A stretch of DNA of 41,969 nucleotides, from contig NZ_NNBL01000047.1 of assembly GCF_002803065.1 (NCBI RefSeq), positions 1-41,969 of the forward strand. The letters run 5' to 3'. Made by a program: the position numbers and the translations under genes. The notes below the pieces were generated by a model. That model did no database searches and was not told the DNA's origin. It saw nothing but the letters and a program-made list of their open reading frames with translations. Below, piece by piece: positions 41,909 to 41,969 of this stretch (position 1 is its first letter; each line of letters starts with the position of its first letter). The DNA comes from Streptomyces sp. CB01635 (GTDB lineage: Bacteria; Actinomycetota; Actinomycetes; Streptomycetales; Streptomycetaceae).

Positions 41909-41969
41909 TGTCCCTCCCCTCGTAGCGTGAAGACCGTGGCTGCAGGGGAAGTTGGGAGTCATGACGGAG

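Overview
The window is very GC-rich, with strong G/C preference at third codon positions, frequent GTG starts and short, AT-rich promoter islands. Together with a SpoIIE-type phosphatase carrying a kinase domain, a CUT1 sugar transporter without its own ATPase and a mycofactocin locus, this points to a Streptomyces-like actinobacterial chromosome. There is no rRNA, tRNA, CRISPR array or intact mobile element. Insertion-sequence and broken-gene remnants lie near both ends and at about 9.4-9.9 kb.

Region 1 (about 0.4-15.1 kb) looks like an oxidative catabolic island. Divergent from an HpcH/HpaI aldolase is a plus-strand run of SDR dehydrogenase, cytochrome P450, DoxX-like membrane protein, 7Fe ferredoxin and FprA-type ferredoxin reductase, which together form a self-contained P450 electron chain. 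Next come an isochorismatase-fold hydrolase, EtfB and EtfA, a wrecked second ferredoxin reductase, a class III CoA-transferase, a divergent GntR/FCD regulator, an aldehyde dehydrogenase and a two-domain cupin protein. The same 8-mer (TGTATGCA/TGCATACA) lies in front of the aldolase, the SDR-P450 operon, the hydrolase and the aldehyde dehydrogenase, and overlaps or abuts readable promoters at three of them. I infer a single regulon, probably controlled by the GntR protein. The substrate cannot be read from the sequence.

Region 2 (about 15.5-17.9 kb) is one large PAS-GAF-PP2C-ATPase signalling protein.

Region 3 (about 18.1-26.5 kb) is a complete mycofactocin locus: mftR, then mftG on the opposite strand, then mftA-B-C-D-E-F. 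The 40-residue precursor ends in the diagnostic IDGMCGVY. A perfect 10-bp inverted repeat sits in the mftG/mftA intergenic region and is a good candidate regulator site.

Region 4 (about 26.7-40.4 kb) appears to import and degrade fucose- and galactose-containing oligosaccharides. On the minus strand are an enolase-superfamily sugar-acid dehydratase, a LysR regulator and a ROK regulator. Divergently transcribed are two permeases, a lipoprotein binding protein, a GH36 alpha-galactosidase, a GH95 alpha-L-fucosidase, an aldo/keto reductase and a lactonase. The enzymes fit the non-phosphorylative route L-fucose to L-fuconolactone to L-fuconate to 2-keto-3-deoxy-L-fuconate; the last step or steps are not in the window. 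Downstream lie a truncated GH27 glycosidase, about 0.9 kb of non-coding or decayed sequence, and one small hypothetical gene at the right edge.
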